Of a stretch of DNA of 64,000 bases, positions 52,523-61,632 are shown in pieces. Location of the stretch: NCBI GenBank assembly GCA_021324795.1, contig JAJPIK010000030.1, forward strand, positions 186,001 to 250,000. The letters run 5' to 3'. Numbering within the stretch: position 1 is the stretch's first letter; each line of letters opens with the position of its first letter. The notes below the pieces were generated by a model that searched no databases, had not been told where the DNA came from, and worked only from the letters and a program-made list of their open reading frames with translations. The position numbers were made by a program, and so were the translations under genes. The DNA is from Chloroflexota bacterium (lineage in GTDB: Bacteria > Chloroflexota > UBA6077 > FW602-bin22 > CADDYW01).

Positions 52523-54031
52523 TCACTTTGCCCGCACAAGCTGAAGAGCAGCCTTGGCGGCATTGGTACCGGCAATCCGGCCAAAAGTTGCGCCGGCCAT
52601 CATTCCCGAGCCGGAGGCATAGTTCCAGTGCCACAGGCCGCCAAGCATCTCACCGGCAGTGTAGAGTCCGGGGATCGGCCGACCGGCAACGTGCTGAACC
52701 TGGGCAGTCTTCGGATCGACCTTGAGCCCCCCGAAGGTGAAGGTAATGCCGCAGCAGACGGCATAGCCTTCAAATGGCGGCTCTTCGATACTGATCGAGT
52801 AGTTACTCTTCCGAATTGGGATCCCGGCCGTTCGTTTGCCATCGCCGCGCCAAGGATTCGGATTCAACTCGCCGTGCTGGATCGCCGCGTTGAATTCTCG
52901 CACCGTCCGGACCAAGCCTTCCGGATCGATGCTTAGCTTCTTCGCCAGGTCTTCCAGCGTGTCCGCTTTAGCGCCGGTTGCCCCGACACGGTCATAGGTC
53001 TCCAGGCCGAGTCCGAGCCGCCGGGCCTTTGCATCAAAGATTTGGAAGGCAACACCGCCGGGCTGAGCGAGGATAGCCCGCCCCATCTTCGCGTAGGTGA
53101 GGGCACGGTAATCGTCTGCCTCGTCGACAAATCGCTCGCCGTTCTTATTCACCATGATGCTGTAAGGATAGGCGTATCGCGACCAATCCCCCTGCCCTCG
53201 ACCGTCCGCCTGGTTCGAAGGAAGTCCGAACCATGGTCGGTTGACGTCCTGGGGCGAAGCGTGACAACTGGACCAACTTCCGTAAGCCATGGCGCCAATC
53301 GCTAGCGCCGCTTGCAGCCCATCCCCCGTGTTGTAGGGAACACCGCGCATCTTCACGGTATCCCAGCCCGGGCCCAGATAGCGGGCACGCATCTCGGCAT
53401 TCCCCTCGAAGCCGCCACAGGCAATGACAGTCGCCTTCGCGGAGAACTGCTGATAGCCCTCCGGCAAGAGCACGTTGGCACCGATGACTGCTCCAGTCTT
53501 ATCGGTCATTAATTCGCGAAACGCGGCCTGATAGTAAATGTCGACGTTTCGACTTTCCAGGTACAGAAAGTTCCTTTGCTGGAGACCATAACCTCCGCCA
53601 CTCATGCTAACGACGTTTCCCGCGAGCGGGTTAGCGTAAGACGGCATCCAGGTGTGGCCCTTGCTGCGCAGCCAGAGAACCGTGGGATAAGCTTCCCTTA
53701 CGTGGACTTCGAGAAGCTCAGGATCACTCTGCCCTTGAGTGACGCGCATGACTTCATCCCAGAGATCAGCCTGATCGCGCTTCGGCAGCCGCTCCCGGAT
53801 CGCCTCAATGTCACGATCAGAGGGATTGTCCAGTAATGGCAGCAACTCTTCGACGTTGTTGTAGGGGAAACGCATATGCTCGGTGAGAGCACTGTTGCCA
53901 CCACGCTCTTCCCTTGGCGCCTTTTCCAGCACTGCGACTCGCGCTCCTTCGTCCACGGCCGCGATCGCCGCTGAGAGGGCTGCGCTCCCAGCACCAATCA
54001 CCAGAACATCGTAGGTTCGCTCTTCCGACAC
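52523..54031 (-). CDS. FAD-dependent dehydrogenase, tricarballylate dehydrogenase (TcuA)-like
   Basis: 502 residues of the fumarate reductase flavoprotein group. The FAD site is DVLVIGAGSAALSAAIAAVDEGARVAVLEKA at the N-terminus, with ALTEHMRF, ATVIACGGFEGNAEMRARYLGP and the C-terminal PGLYTAGEMLGGLWHWNYASGSGMMAG. These details resemble TcuA, which oxidises tricarballylate to cis-aconitate. Aconitase downstream fits that reaction. GTG start with AAGGAGA upstream. Another dicarboxylate-type substrate is possible. Confidence 0.82.
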   Translation of the reverse strand: MSEERTYDVLVIGAGSAALSAAIAAVDEGARVAVLEKAPREERGGNSALTEHMRFPYNNVEELLPLLDNPSDRDIEAIRERLPKRDQADLWDEVMRVTQGQSDPELLEVHVREAYPTVLWLRSKGHTWMPSYANPLAGNVVSMSGGGYGLQQRNFLYLESRNVDIYYQAAFRELMTDKTGAVIGANVLLPEGYQQFSAKATVIACGGFEGNAEMRARYLGPGWDTVKMRGVPYNTGDGLQAALAIGAMAYGSWSSCHASPQDVNRPWFGLPSNQADGRGQGDWSRYAYPYSIMVNKNGERFVDEADDYRALTYAKMGRAILAQPGGVAFQIFDAKARRLGLGLETYDRVGATGAKADTLEDLAKKLSIDPEGLVRTVREFNAAIQHGELNPNPWRGDGKRTAGIPIRKSNYSISIEEPPFEGYAVCCGITFTFGGLKVDPKTAQVQHVAGRPIPGLYTAGEMLGGLWHWNYASGSGMMAGATFGRIAGTNAAKAALQLVRAK

Positions 54032-54300
54032 TGACTATCTCCTTCGGATGCTTATTGGAAGGCTTTGGCAACCAACTCGGTCAGGTCACGCACTCGAACC
54101 GTGCCAGCGCCCGGCTTGAACTGTCCGCCCCGCAGCAGAAACCTACGCTGCCCCGAGCGTTTCATCTCGAACCGCTCGGGGGCAATCTGACCAAGACCCT
54201 TCCGCGGGGGGTCAAACCTGCGGATGGACGACTGCTGATAGTCGTGCTTCAAAATATGGAGGCAGTGCATGAGGATCCGCCGAGGACCGAGGGATTTGGC

Positions 54301-54377
54301 TGGTGGGCAATGAGGGATTCGAACCCCCGACCCCGCGGATGTAAGCCGCGTGCTCTGACCGGCTGAGCTAATTGCCC
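54301..54377 (-). tRNA. tRNA-Val (anticodon TAC)
   Basis: Acceptor stem GGGCAAT/ATTGCCC, discriminator A and encoded CCA. The anticodon loop CTTACAT between CGCGG and CCGCG gives TAC. Length 77 bases. Confidence 0.95.
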
Positions 54378-54430
54378 GCATTACTGGCATACATGATAAC
54401 AGACTCCTCGCAGACACACAAACGAGTTGC

Positions 54431-55810
54431 TCAATCGAAAACTTTGCCCGGATTGAGGAGCCCCATCGGATCCACTGTTCGTTTGATTCGGCGTAACAGA
54501 GCAAGCGCGCCTTTGTCCAGACACTGTGACATAAAGTCGCGCTTGAGCATGCCAATCCCGTGCTCGCCGGAGAGCACACCGCAGTTTTCGATCGAGGCAG
54601 CAAAAATGGCTCGCGCCGCGGCGACGACCCGGGTCATCTCGGTGCGATCGCGCAGGTCACAAAGGATATTCGGATGCAGATTGCCGTCACCGATGTGCCC
54701 GAACAGGGGGATGAGCAAATCGTACTCACGCGCGATCGCTTGGACAGCGCGAACCATGGTTGGGACCGCGCTCCGGGGTACTGAGATGTCCTCGCCGAGC
54801 TTGTTGGGCCGTAATCGACCAAACGACGACGACGTCGAGCGTCGCGCGCGCCAGAGACGGGCGCTTTCGGCGTCCGAGGCGGCTGGCTGGACAATAGCGG
54901 CACCGGCCGCTCGGCAAACGTCCGCGACCAAATCGACCTGCAGGCCGACCGCCTCGGTCCCACCATCAACATCGATTAGCAGCATGGCCTCGCTGTCAAT
55001 TGGCAGACCAACCTTCAGATACTCTTCGACGCAGCGCAGCGTCACCTGATCCATCATCTCAAGCGCAAGCGGCACCACCCCTGCGATCAGGATTCTGCTG
55101 ACGGCGTCGCTCGCATCTTCCAAGTGGTTGAAAGCTGCCATCACCGTGCCACGGTGCTCTGGCTTGGGGATCAGGCGTACGGCAACCTCGGTGATCACGC
55201 CCAGGGTCCCTTCTGAGCCAATGAAAGCCTGAAGGAGATGGTGATCGGCCGTCGGCTGGTGGGAGCGGCTGCCTAGCCTCACGACCTCGCCCGAGGCCAG
55301 GACGACTTCGAGCCCCACGACGTAATCTTTCGTCCCGCCGTATTTCAGGCAGCGAGGTCCACTGGCGCTCGTCGCGACATTGCCACCAATTGTCGCCTGA
55401 TTCAAGCTAGCTGGATCTGGTGGGTAGAAGAGGCCAAGCCGTTCAACGGAATTCTGTAACGTAGCGTTCACGACTCCGGGCTGAACGACGGCGATCAGGC
55501 TCGAGCGGTCAATTGCCAGGATTTGATCCATCCGAGTGGTGCTCAAAACGACGCCGCCGCAAGCCGGCACCGCTCCACCAGCCAATCCGGAGCCTGCACC
55601 ACGCGGCACGAGCGGCACTCCGTGCGCACATGCAACCTGGACGATCGCAGCGACATTCGCGGTGGTCCGGGGCACGACGACGACGTCCGGTAAATGATCC
55701 AACCAGGTACCGTCGTACCCGTGAACAATGAGATCTTCCGGACTAGTCAAGACTTGATCGCTAGGGAGACAAGATCGGAGGTCAGCAAGAAAAGCGGCAG
55801 TCACGGTCAT
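54431..55810 (-). CDS. FAD-linked oxidase, glycolate/lactate oxidase GlcD-like
   Basis: About 459 residues. The PCMH FAD-binding domain includes VPLVPRGAGSGLAGGAVP near residue 63, PDPASLNQATIGGNVATSASGPRCLKYGGTKDYV near residue 130 and FIGSEGTLGVITE near residue 190. The C-terminal domain holds FGHIGDGNLHPNI near residue 365 and NCGVLSGEHGIGMLKR near residue 415. It oxidises a 2-hydroxy acid; no glcE or glcF neighbours are seen, so the electron acceptor is unclear. ATG at 55810; the frame runs 32 codons further upstream. Confidence 0.9.
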   Translation of the reverse strand: MTVTAAFLADLRSCLPSDQVLTSPEDLIVHGYDGTWLDHLPDVVVVPRTTANVAAIVQVACAHGVPLVPRGAGSGLAGGAVPACGGVVLSTTRMDQILAIDRSSLIAVVQPGVVNATLQNSVERLGLFYPPDPASLNQATIGGNVATSASGPRCLKYGGTKDYVVGLEVVLASGEVVRLGSRSHQPTADHHLLQAFIGSEGTLGVITEVAVRLIPKPEHRGTVMAAFNHLEDASDAVSRILIAGVVPLALEMMDQVTLRCVEEYLKVGLPIDSEAMLLIDVDGGTEAVGLQVDLVADVCRAAGAAIVQPAASDAESARLWRARRSTSSSFGRLRPNKLGEDISVPRSAVPTMVRAVQAIAREYDLLIPLFGHIGDGNLHPNILCDLRDRTEMTRVVAAARAIFAASIENCGVLSGEHGIGMLKRDFMSQCLDKGALALLRRIKRTVDPMGLLNPGKVFD

Positions 55811-55847
55811 CACGGCCCTGCTTGTGCATAACTGCTGTGCCAGATCG

Positions 55848-55856
55848 TGGTATAAT
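55848..55856 (+). promoter_or_regulatory. Extended -10 promoter for the hisA operon
   Basis: TGGTATAAT, a perfect -10 with TGn extension, lies 102 bases before the hisA start and is followed by CGGC, as at the gcvH promoter. No matching -35 is seen. Confidence 0.6.
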
Positions 55857-55957
55857 CGGCGCGGCGGAGACGCACAGTTCGCGCTTTGTCGCTCGAGCCA
55901 GCCCAAGGGCTCCTCGGTCCCGCGTGATGTGCTGCTTCACCGACGGGAAGGGTAGGT

Positions 55958-56671
55958 ATGCTCATCATTCCGGCCATAGATCTCAAAGACGGTTGCTGCG
56001 TACGATTGTATCAGGGAGACTACGATCGCGTCACGGTCTTTTCTACGCGACCGGCCGACGTGGCACGTCGCTGGGAAAACGAGGGCGCTCGCTGGCTCCA
56101 CGTCGTCGATCTTGATGGTGCCTATCACGGTGAGCCGCGAAATCAACGCGCCATCGCCGACATCGTTCACGCAGTGAGCATTCCGGTTCAGGTAGGTGGT
56201 GGTCTTCGCACTTCTGAGGCAGTTCAAAAGATGCTGGCGCTTGGCGTACGACGGGTTGTGATTGGCACCGCCGCGGTCGAGGACCGCTCCCTTTTTGCTC
56301 ATCTTACCCAGAACTGGCCAGGGCAAATCGCCGTCGCGCTTGATGCTCGCAATGGCACCATGGTGACTCGGGGCTGGCGACAGCCTACCGAGATTCGTGC
56401 AAAGGATCTGGCTCAGGAAGTGGTGAGCCTCGGTGGGGCAACGATCATCTACACCGATGTCGAGCGAGATGGGACACTGACCGAGCCGAATTACACCGCG
56501 ACTGCTGAGATCGTGGCAAGTGTTTCCGTACCGGTCATCGCTTCCGGTGGCGTCGCGACCGTCGAGCACCTCCGCCGCTTGGAAGCGGTGGGAGTCGCCG
56601 GTGCCATTGTTGGCCGTGCGCTCTATGTCGGAGCGATCCGCCTTGCTGACGCGATGGCCCTGGACGATTAG
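55958..56671 (+). CDS. hisA: ProFAR isomerase HisA
   Basis: 237 residues. MLIIPAIDLKDGCCVRLYQGD (catalytic Asp), VQVGGGLRTSEAV, VVIGTAAVEDRSLF, TDVERDGTLTEPN (second catalytic Asp) and VIASGGVATVEHL are HisA motifs of the (beta-alpha)8 barrel. It performs the Amadori rearrangement in histidine synthesis. AAGGG lies 5 bases before the ATG. hisF follows after 17 bases. Confidence 0.96.
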   Translation: MLIIPAIDLKDGCCVRLYQGDYDRVTVFSTRPADVARRWENEGARWLHVVDLDGAYHGEPRNQRAIADIVHAVSIPVQVGGGLRTSEAVQKMLALGVRRVVIGTAAVEDRSLFAHLTQNWPGQIAVALDARNGTMVTRGWRQPTEIRAKDLAQEVVSLGGATIIYTDVERDGTLTEPNYTATAEIVASVSVPVIASGGVATVEHLRRLEAVGVAGAIVGRALYVGAIRLADAMALDD

Positions 56672-56688
56672 GATAAAGGAAGACGTGC

Positions 56689-57459
56689 ATGTTGACCCGT
56701 CGGATCATTCCCTGCTTAGACGTCACCGACGGACGGGTTGTCAAAGGAATCGAATTCGTTCAGTTGCGTGACGCTGGCGATCCGGTGGAAATGGCGGCGT
56801 TCTACAATGCCGAGGGAGCCGACGAGTTGGTGTTTCTCGACATCACCGCGAGCTCGAATCATCGGGAGACGATGGTCGATGTCGTCGAGCGTACCGCAGA
56901 TCAGATCTTTATCCCGCTGACCGTCGGCGGTGGTATCCGTAGCGTTGATGACGTGCGCCGTATGCTCAAGGCGGGTGCGGATAAGGTCGCGATGAATTCC
57001 GCAGCAGTTGCGAATCCCTCGCTCGTTCGCCAGGGCGCAGTCCAGTTCGGAAGTCAATGTATCGTCGTTGCAATCGATGCGCGGCGAGTGGTGGGCTCGC
57101 CTGAGCCGTGCTGGGAAGTTTATACCCACGGTGGGCGTCGGCCAACCGGCATCGACGTGGTCGACTGGGCCAGACAGGTCGCCGAACTGGGTGCCGGCGA
57201 GATTCTCCTGACCTCGATGGACGCCGATGGCACGCGGGCCGGCTATGATCTCGCGCTAACCGCTGCGGTGTCGCGGATGGTACCTATTCCGGTGATTGCT
57301 TCGGGCGGCGCCGGGAATCTTAGCCATCTGTACGATGGCCTGGCCGTTGGTCAGGCCGACGCGGTGCTCGTCGCATCGATCTTCCACTATGGCGAATACC
57401 GGATCCATCAAGCGAAAGAGTATCTGGCCAGTCGTGGCATCCCGGTTCGCCTAGACTGA
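56689..57459 (+). CDS. hisF: Imidazole glycerol phosphate synthase cyclase subunit HisF
   Basis: 256 residues: [32 protein letters not shown] (catalytic Asp), [46 protein letters not shown] (second Asp) and [13 protein letters not shown]. It forms IGP and AICAR with ammonia from HisH. hisH is not in the window. Confidence 0.96.
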   Translation: MLTRRIIPCLDVTDGRVVKGIEFVQLRDAGDPVEMAAFYNAEGADELVFLDITASSNHRETMVDVVERTADQIFIPLTVGGGIRSVDDVRRMLKAGADKVAMNSAAVANPSLVRQGAVQFGSQCIVVAIDARRVVGSPEPCWEVYTHGGRRPTGIDVVDWARQVAELGAGEILLTSMDADGTRAGYDLALTAAVSRMVPIPVIASGGAGNLSHLYDGLAVGQADAVLVASIFHYGEYRIHQAKEYLASRGIPVRLD

Positions 57460-57478
57460 AGCCGATCGAGGGGAATGC

Positions 57479-58342
57479 ATGTATTTACGCAGCGTCATCA
57501 CCGACGAGATCTCCCAGGATCTCGACGTTGTCTTAGAAACCGCCCGACGTTTCTCCCTCGACGGACTGGAGATTCGATCGATTTGGAACACCCGGATCGA
57601 CGAACTCGATCCGACTTCAGTACGTCGGTTACGTGAAAACGCGAACGCGGCGGGGATGGTCATCTGTGCGGTCGCTCCACCTTTCTACAAGTGTGACATC
57701 GATCGTCCGGAAGAGCGACGGGAGCACCTCGAGATTCTGCGTCGGGCGATTGACGTTGGCCAGCGATTGGGCACGAACTTGATTCGAACGTTCACCTTCT
57801 GGAAAACCCATCCGCTGCCCGAAGTCTGGGATCGTATCGTCGAGTATTATCAGGAGCCGGTCGAGATCGCCCGAGCGGCCGGAGCCATTCTCGCCGTGGA
57901 AAACGAAGCGGCCTGTGAAGTCGCGACCGGCAGTCAGCTTGCTAGATTCCTGGCGGCACTCAACCACCCGGAAGCCCAGGCGCTCTGGGATCCATGCAAC
58001 GCTTTCCACGAGACCGAAGCCGAGTTACCCTATCCGGACGGCTACCTCGCTATCCGTGATCATCTCGTACACGTTCACCTGAAAGACGCGGTGCGCGAGC
58101 CTGGCACGACGAAAGCCAAGCATGCTCCACTTGGCGAAGGTAACGTCCGCGTTGCCGATCAGCTTTCGGCGCTGGTCCGCGACGGGTATAGTGGGTTTGT
58201 TTCGCTCGAAACGCACTGGCGTCCGGAGGAGATCGATGAAGAAACGATGCGCCTCCCCGGTGGCCAACTGTTTTCCGAAAAAGCAGCAGGGGCAACCATC
58301 TATTGCTTGAAAAACTGGGACCGCATGCGCGCAGATGATTGA
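57479..58342 (+). CDS. Sugar phosphate isomerase/epimerase family protein
   Basis: 287 residues, a xylose-isomerase-like TIM barrel: VITDEISQDLDVVLETARRFSLDGLEIRSIW at the N-terminus, AVENEAACEVATG and LWDPCNAFHETEAELPYPDGY in the middle, VHVHLKDAV near residue 200 and VSLETHWRP near residue 241 supply Glu, Asp, His and Glu metal ligands. The substrate is unknown. It follows hisF by 19 bases and precedes a RmlC-like gene. Confidence 0.88.
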   Translation: MYLRSVITDEISQDLDVVLETARRFSLDGLEIRSIWNTRIDELDPTSVRRLRENANAAGMVICAVAPPFYKCDIDRPEERREHLEILRRAIDVGQRLGTNLIRTFTFWKTHPLPEVWDRIVEYYQEPVEIARAAGAILAVENEAACEVATGSQLARFLAALNHPEAQALWDPCNAFHETEAELPYPDGYLAIRDHLVHVHLKDAVREPGTTKAKHAPLGEGNVRVADQLSALVRDGYSGFVSLETHWRPEEIDEETMRLPGGQLFSEKAAGATIYCLKNWDRMRADD

Positions 58343-58363
58343 TATTCGTGGAAGGATAGTAAG

Positions 58364-58822
58364 GTGATTCACGGCGTCGAGATCAAGAAGCTCGTCACTC
58401 ACGTCGACGAGCGCGGCTTCTTTCGGGAGATTATCCGGGTTACCGATGAATTCTTTGGCGAAGGCTTTGGCCAATGGAGTCACAGCCTGATGTATCCCGG
58501 CAGCGCCAAGGCATGGCACATTCATCGCCGCCAGATCGATTGGTGGTACGTGCCAATTGGGACGCTGAAGGTCGCGCTCTACGATACGCGTGAGGACTCA
58601 CCAACCCACGGCAAGCTTCAGGAGCTCTTCCTGGGTGAAAACGCGGAACCGGCGGTACTGAAGATTCCCCCCGGCGTCGCTCATGGCTGCAAGGCAATCG
58701 GTGGGACTGCCCACTTATTCTACGTCACATCTCGGACCTACGATCCTCAAGACGAAGGCCGCATCCCGCATAACGACCCAACCATCGGCTACGACTGGAC
58801 AGCGGGTCCAACGATCAAATAA
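58364..58822 (+). CDS. RmlC-like (dTDP-4-dehydrorhamnose 3,5-epimerase family) cupin
   Basis: 152 residues. THVDERGFFREIIRVTDEFFG, QWSHSLMYPGSAKAWHIHRRQIDWWYVPIGTL and LKIPPGVAHGCKAIGG form the RmlC cupin core with the catalytic His in AWHIH. It is shorter than classical RmlC (about 180) and stands apart from other dTDP-rhamnose genes, so it may act on another keto-sugar. GTG start with GGA/AAGG upstream. Adjacency to the sugar isomerase supports a carbohydrate role. Confidence 0.82.
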   Translation: MIHGVEIKKLVTHVDERGFFREIIRVTDEFFGEGFGQWSHSLMYPGSAKAWHIHRRQIDWWYVPIGTLKVALYDTREDSPTHGKLQELFLGENAEPAVLKIPPGVAHGCKAIGGTAHLFYVTSRTYDPQDEGRIPHNDPTIGYDWTAGPTIK

Positions 58823-58876
58823 AGGATCGGGAGTTCCTGTTCCTGGCTTTTCGGCCAGAGAGCAGGTGCAGGAGGG

Positions 58877-59443
58877 TTACTCTCGTGGCAATCCAAACAG
58901 CGTATATCCCGGTCTCGCTAGATCGGCAGGCTCGTCAATGCGGAGAAATCCGTCTTGACGCGCGAGAGCGGTGTGTATCGCCCACTTGGACAGACTCTGG
59001 ACTTTCTCCATTTGTTCCAGCTCATCGAGTGAGAAGAAGTCGGCGCCAGTGATCTCCTCGCCATCAACGCGTGGCTCGCCACGAATCGGTATCAAACGAA
59101 AGATCACGTACACGTTGGCGCTGGGCGCACCCAGGGAATGGCGCAAGCCGAGCACGCTTTCGACACGGGCCTCGATTCCCGCTTCTTCAAAGACTTCCCG
59201 GACCACCGCTTCGTGAATTGACTCGTCGTGCTCGCAATACCCTCCAGGGATCTGCCACCATCCGCGACGCGGCTCGATACCGCGGCGAATCAAAAGCGCC
59301 TTGCCGTTCTGGATGACCACCCCGCCAACACCAATGCTGAATTCACCAAAATAGACGAAATCGCAGGACGGACAGCTCGGTCGTTCCCGTCCGCCATTCG
59401 GTCGCATGACGAGCTCGGTCGAGCACTTTGGACAGTACTTCAT
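58877..59443 (-). CDS. NUDIX hydrolase with N-terminal zinc ribbon
   Basis: About 188 residues. CPKC and CPSC (residues 4-7 and 24-27) form a zinc ribbon. The NUDIX box GGYCEHDESIHEAVVREVFEEAGIE near residues 65-89 matches G-x5-E-x7-REVxEExG. This arrangement occurs in NADH pyrophosphatase-like and ADP-ribose type enzymes. ATG at 59443 has GAGGA 6 bases upstream; the frame runs 16 codons further. Confidence 0.88.
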   Translation of the reverse strand: MKYCPKCSTELVMRPNGGRERPSCPSCDFVYFGEFSIGVGGVVIQNGKALLIRRGIEPRRGWWQIPGGYCEHDESIHEAVVREVFEEAGIEARVESVLGLRHSLGAPSANVYVIFRLIPIRGEPRVDGEEITGADFFSLDELEQMEKVQSLSKWAIHTALARQDGFLRIDEPADLARPGYTLFGLPRE

Positions 59444-59588
59444 CGAAATCCTCGCTTCGGATGATGTGAGAGGCTGGCCCACGGACGGCAAACCAACGGT
59501 AATCCCGGACGTGTGGTCAGCCTGAGAAGTAGTGTATCACCGTTCCGAATGAGTCCGAATGAGAATCATGCGGGATCATCACTCTCAA

Positions 59589-60329
59589 TCATCCGCTAAA
59601 GCCTAACCGACGCTCGCGCAGGCTAACATAGCCTTGACTGGCGACGATAATGTGGTCGATCACGTCGACATCGAGGAGCTGACCAGCCTCGACGATTAGC
59701 TTGGTTACCCGGATATCCTCTGGAGACGGCGTGGGGTCGCCCGACGGGTGGTTATGCACAACGGCGATCCCCGTGGCATTCTCACGGATCGCCGCTTTAA
59801 AGATCTCAGCGATCCGGACGGTCGACTGGTTTACGCTTCCGGTGTATAGAATGCGAATCGCCAGCAGGTGATTCTTCGTATCGAGGAGGACAATCCGTAA
59901 TTGCTCCTGCTCGAGTGGTGCTATATCAACTTGCACGAGCCGGGCGATGTCTGCGGGGCAAGTAATTTTTGTCCGTTCGGTTGTGTTCTCTTCGATCAAT
60001 CGCTGGGCGATTGCCAGGGCAGCTTTGAGCTGCGCGGCCTTCGCTGGTCCCAGGCCATGGCGTTGCGCGAGCTCCTGCGGAGATGCGCGAGCCAGGCCAC
60101 TCAAGCCGTTGTATTCTCGAAGCAGCTCCCGAGCGAGGTCGGTAACCATCAGACCAACTGTGCCAGTACGCAGCAAGATTGCCAGCAACTCTGCGGTCGA
60201 TAGCGCGGCAGGTCCTCGCTCGAGCAGTCGTTCTCGAGGTCGCTCGGAGGGGTCGAGATCCTTGAGGGTTGTGTTGGAAATATTCTCGGACGCGAAGGGG
60301 GGTTCGGCAACCTTATGTCGGCGAGGCAT
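59589..60329 (-). CDS. radC: RadC family JAB-domain protein
   Basis: 246 residues. N-terminal helix-hairpin-helix part (PRERLLERGPAALSTAELLAILLRTG, then LAQRHGLGPAKAAQL) and C-terminal JAMM metalloprotease-like domain with VVHNHPSGDPTPSPEDIRVT (H-x-H...D). The family was once linked to DNA repair, but its true role is unknown. It stands alone between NUDIX and XRE genes. Confidence 0.93.
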   Translation of the reverse strand: MPRRHKVAEPPFASENISNTTLKDLDPSERPRERLLERGPAALSTAELLAILLRTGTVGLMVTDLARELLREYNGLSGLARASPQELAQRHGLGPAKAAQLKAALAIAQRLIEENTTERTKITCPADIARLVQVDIAPLEQEQLRIVLLDTKNHLLAIRILYTGSVNQSTVRIAEIFKAAIRENATGIAVVHNHPSGDPTPSPEDIRVTKLIVEAGQLLDVDVIDHIIVASQGYVSLRERRLGFSG

Positions 60330-60465
60330 AGATTAATGAACTTCCTCGACGAATATGATTTAGGAAGGGTATTATTCGACGATTTCGCTATCGATCAGTC
60401 TGTCGGTGATTCTACGCAAGCGAGGGATCCAATGCAAGCTTCTTCCCAACCGTTTGCTCACGTCT

Positions 60466-60891
60466 CTACGCTATCAAATCGGCTTGCACGGAAGGACTTG
60501 CGCCTGGATGGGTCAGCCAACGACGCGAGATTGCTTCGATGACCTGCCGATATTCGGCCTTGTCGGACGGAGTGAGTTGCTCGTCGACAAGCACTCGGGC
60601 CACAAGCTGAAGCGTTTCTTCCTGAAGCCCGACTCGAGCAAAAAGTGCTGGGAGATGCCCAGCCGCCGCGAGCAACCGGTCGGTTTCAAGGGGCGAGAGA
60701 TTGAGCGCAGCGGCCAGTTTTTCCGTCACCGCACGGTCCGCAGACCGCTGACCACTTTCCAACCGGTTCACAAAGCTCGGATCCATATTGGCCCTCCGAG
60801 CGAGCGCGCTTTGAGTCAATCCCGCTCGCTCGCGAAAAGCATGAAGGAGGCCGCCAAATGATTCTGTCTCGCTCGTCGATCCCTCTGTCAC
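60466..60891 (-). CDS. XRE-family helix-turn-helix regulator
   Basis: 141 residues. FGGLLHAFRERAGLTQSALARRANMDPSFVNRLESGQRSADRAVTEKLAAAL (residues 12-65) is a Cro/CI-type HTH. The C-terminal half is helical with no known sensor. GTG start. A perfect 14-bp palindrome sits 26-39 bases upstream and is a likely operator. Confidence 0.85.
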   Translation of the reverse strand: MTEGSTSETESFGGLLHAFRERAGLTQSALARRANMDPSFVNRLESGQRSADRAVTEKLAAALNLSPLETDRLLAAAGHLPALFARVGLQEETLQLVARVLVDEQLTPSDKAEYRQVIEAISRRWLTHPGASPSVQADLIA

Positions 60892-60916
60892 CGCATTTCA
60901 TCCTTACCCGCTGCAT

Positions 60917-60930
60917 ATTTGTCGACAAAT
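60917..60930. promoter_or_regulatory. Palindromic operator upstream of the XRE gene
   Basis: ATTTGTCGACAAAT is a perfect 14-base palindrome located 26 bases before the regulator start. A TACAAT -10-like hexamer lies a little further upstream. Autoregulation is inferred. Confidence 0.55.
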
Positions 60931-61092
60931 CTAGACGAGAGATTGTATTAACTATCAGACTATAGCCTGGGTGTCCACCTGCATTGATATTTTTTCATAC
61001 GTTAAGGCAAGCGTCAAGCCCCACCTTGAGGACGTTCTCTTGCTGCCATCAAGATCCATGGCAATCAGGGCGAAGGGAAGCAACGAGCTTGT

Positions 61093-61530
61093 TTACTCGC
61101 GGCGCGCTTTGAGCCATTGGTAGCGCGCGTTGCTGAAATGATCGAAGTTCGCAAAAAGAGTACGCAGGACGCTCGCGTATTCTTTGGCGACCCACCATTC
61201 GCGGGTTTCGGGGTCGAAGCGGCGAGCACTCGCTGGAATCATTTGACGAAAATCGTCGAGCAAGGCTCGATTATAACCAAAGTTCAGGATCCAGCACCGA
61301 CCATCCGGAGAGTCGCGCAGATCGTAGATCCAGCCCTGGAGCTCGTCCATTTTGGCTGGACGCTCGCCCGCCTGCGCCATCTTGAGCTCAATGTTACAGC
61401 GAGGGTCGTCGCGAATGGCCGGGTTCTCACAGCCTCGGAAAGGACAGATCGCCTGGCCGACAACCGGGCAATATGTCTTAGGGTGTGTTGCATACCAAGC
61501 TCGAATATTCTGGCGCGCGGTGCGCGGCAC
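61093..61530 (-). CDS. Uncharacterised protein with a possible HARP-like segment
   Basis: 145 residues. Translation is supported by AAGGAGG 6 bases before the GTG. The N-terminal part has four Cys (YCPVVGQAICPFRGCENPAIRDDPRC) that could bind metal. The C-terminal part ILNFGYNRALLDDFRQMIPASARRFDPETREWWV resembles the HARP/SMARCAL1-type module seen next to helicases, but no helicase is attached. Function is unknown. Confidence 0.6.
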   Translation of the reverse strand: MPRTARQNIRAWYATHPKTYCPVVGQAICPFRGCENPAIRDDPRCNIELKMAQAGERPAKMDELQGWIYDLRDSPDGRCWILNFGYNRALLDDFRQMIPASARRFDPETREWWVAKEYASVLRTLFANFDHFSNARYQWLKARRE

Positions 61531-61632
61531 ATTGGCCTCCTTGATCCGCTTTCCGTCAGGCGAGGTCAGGCGCGAAACGCCCGGGACCGGTCATGGTTAA
61601 GAGATAGTCAAAGAATATTTTAGCGGATCCGC

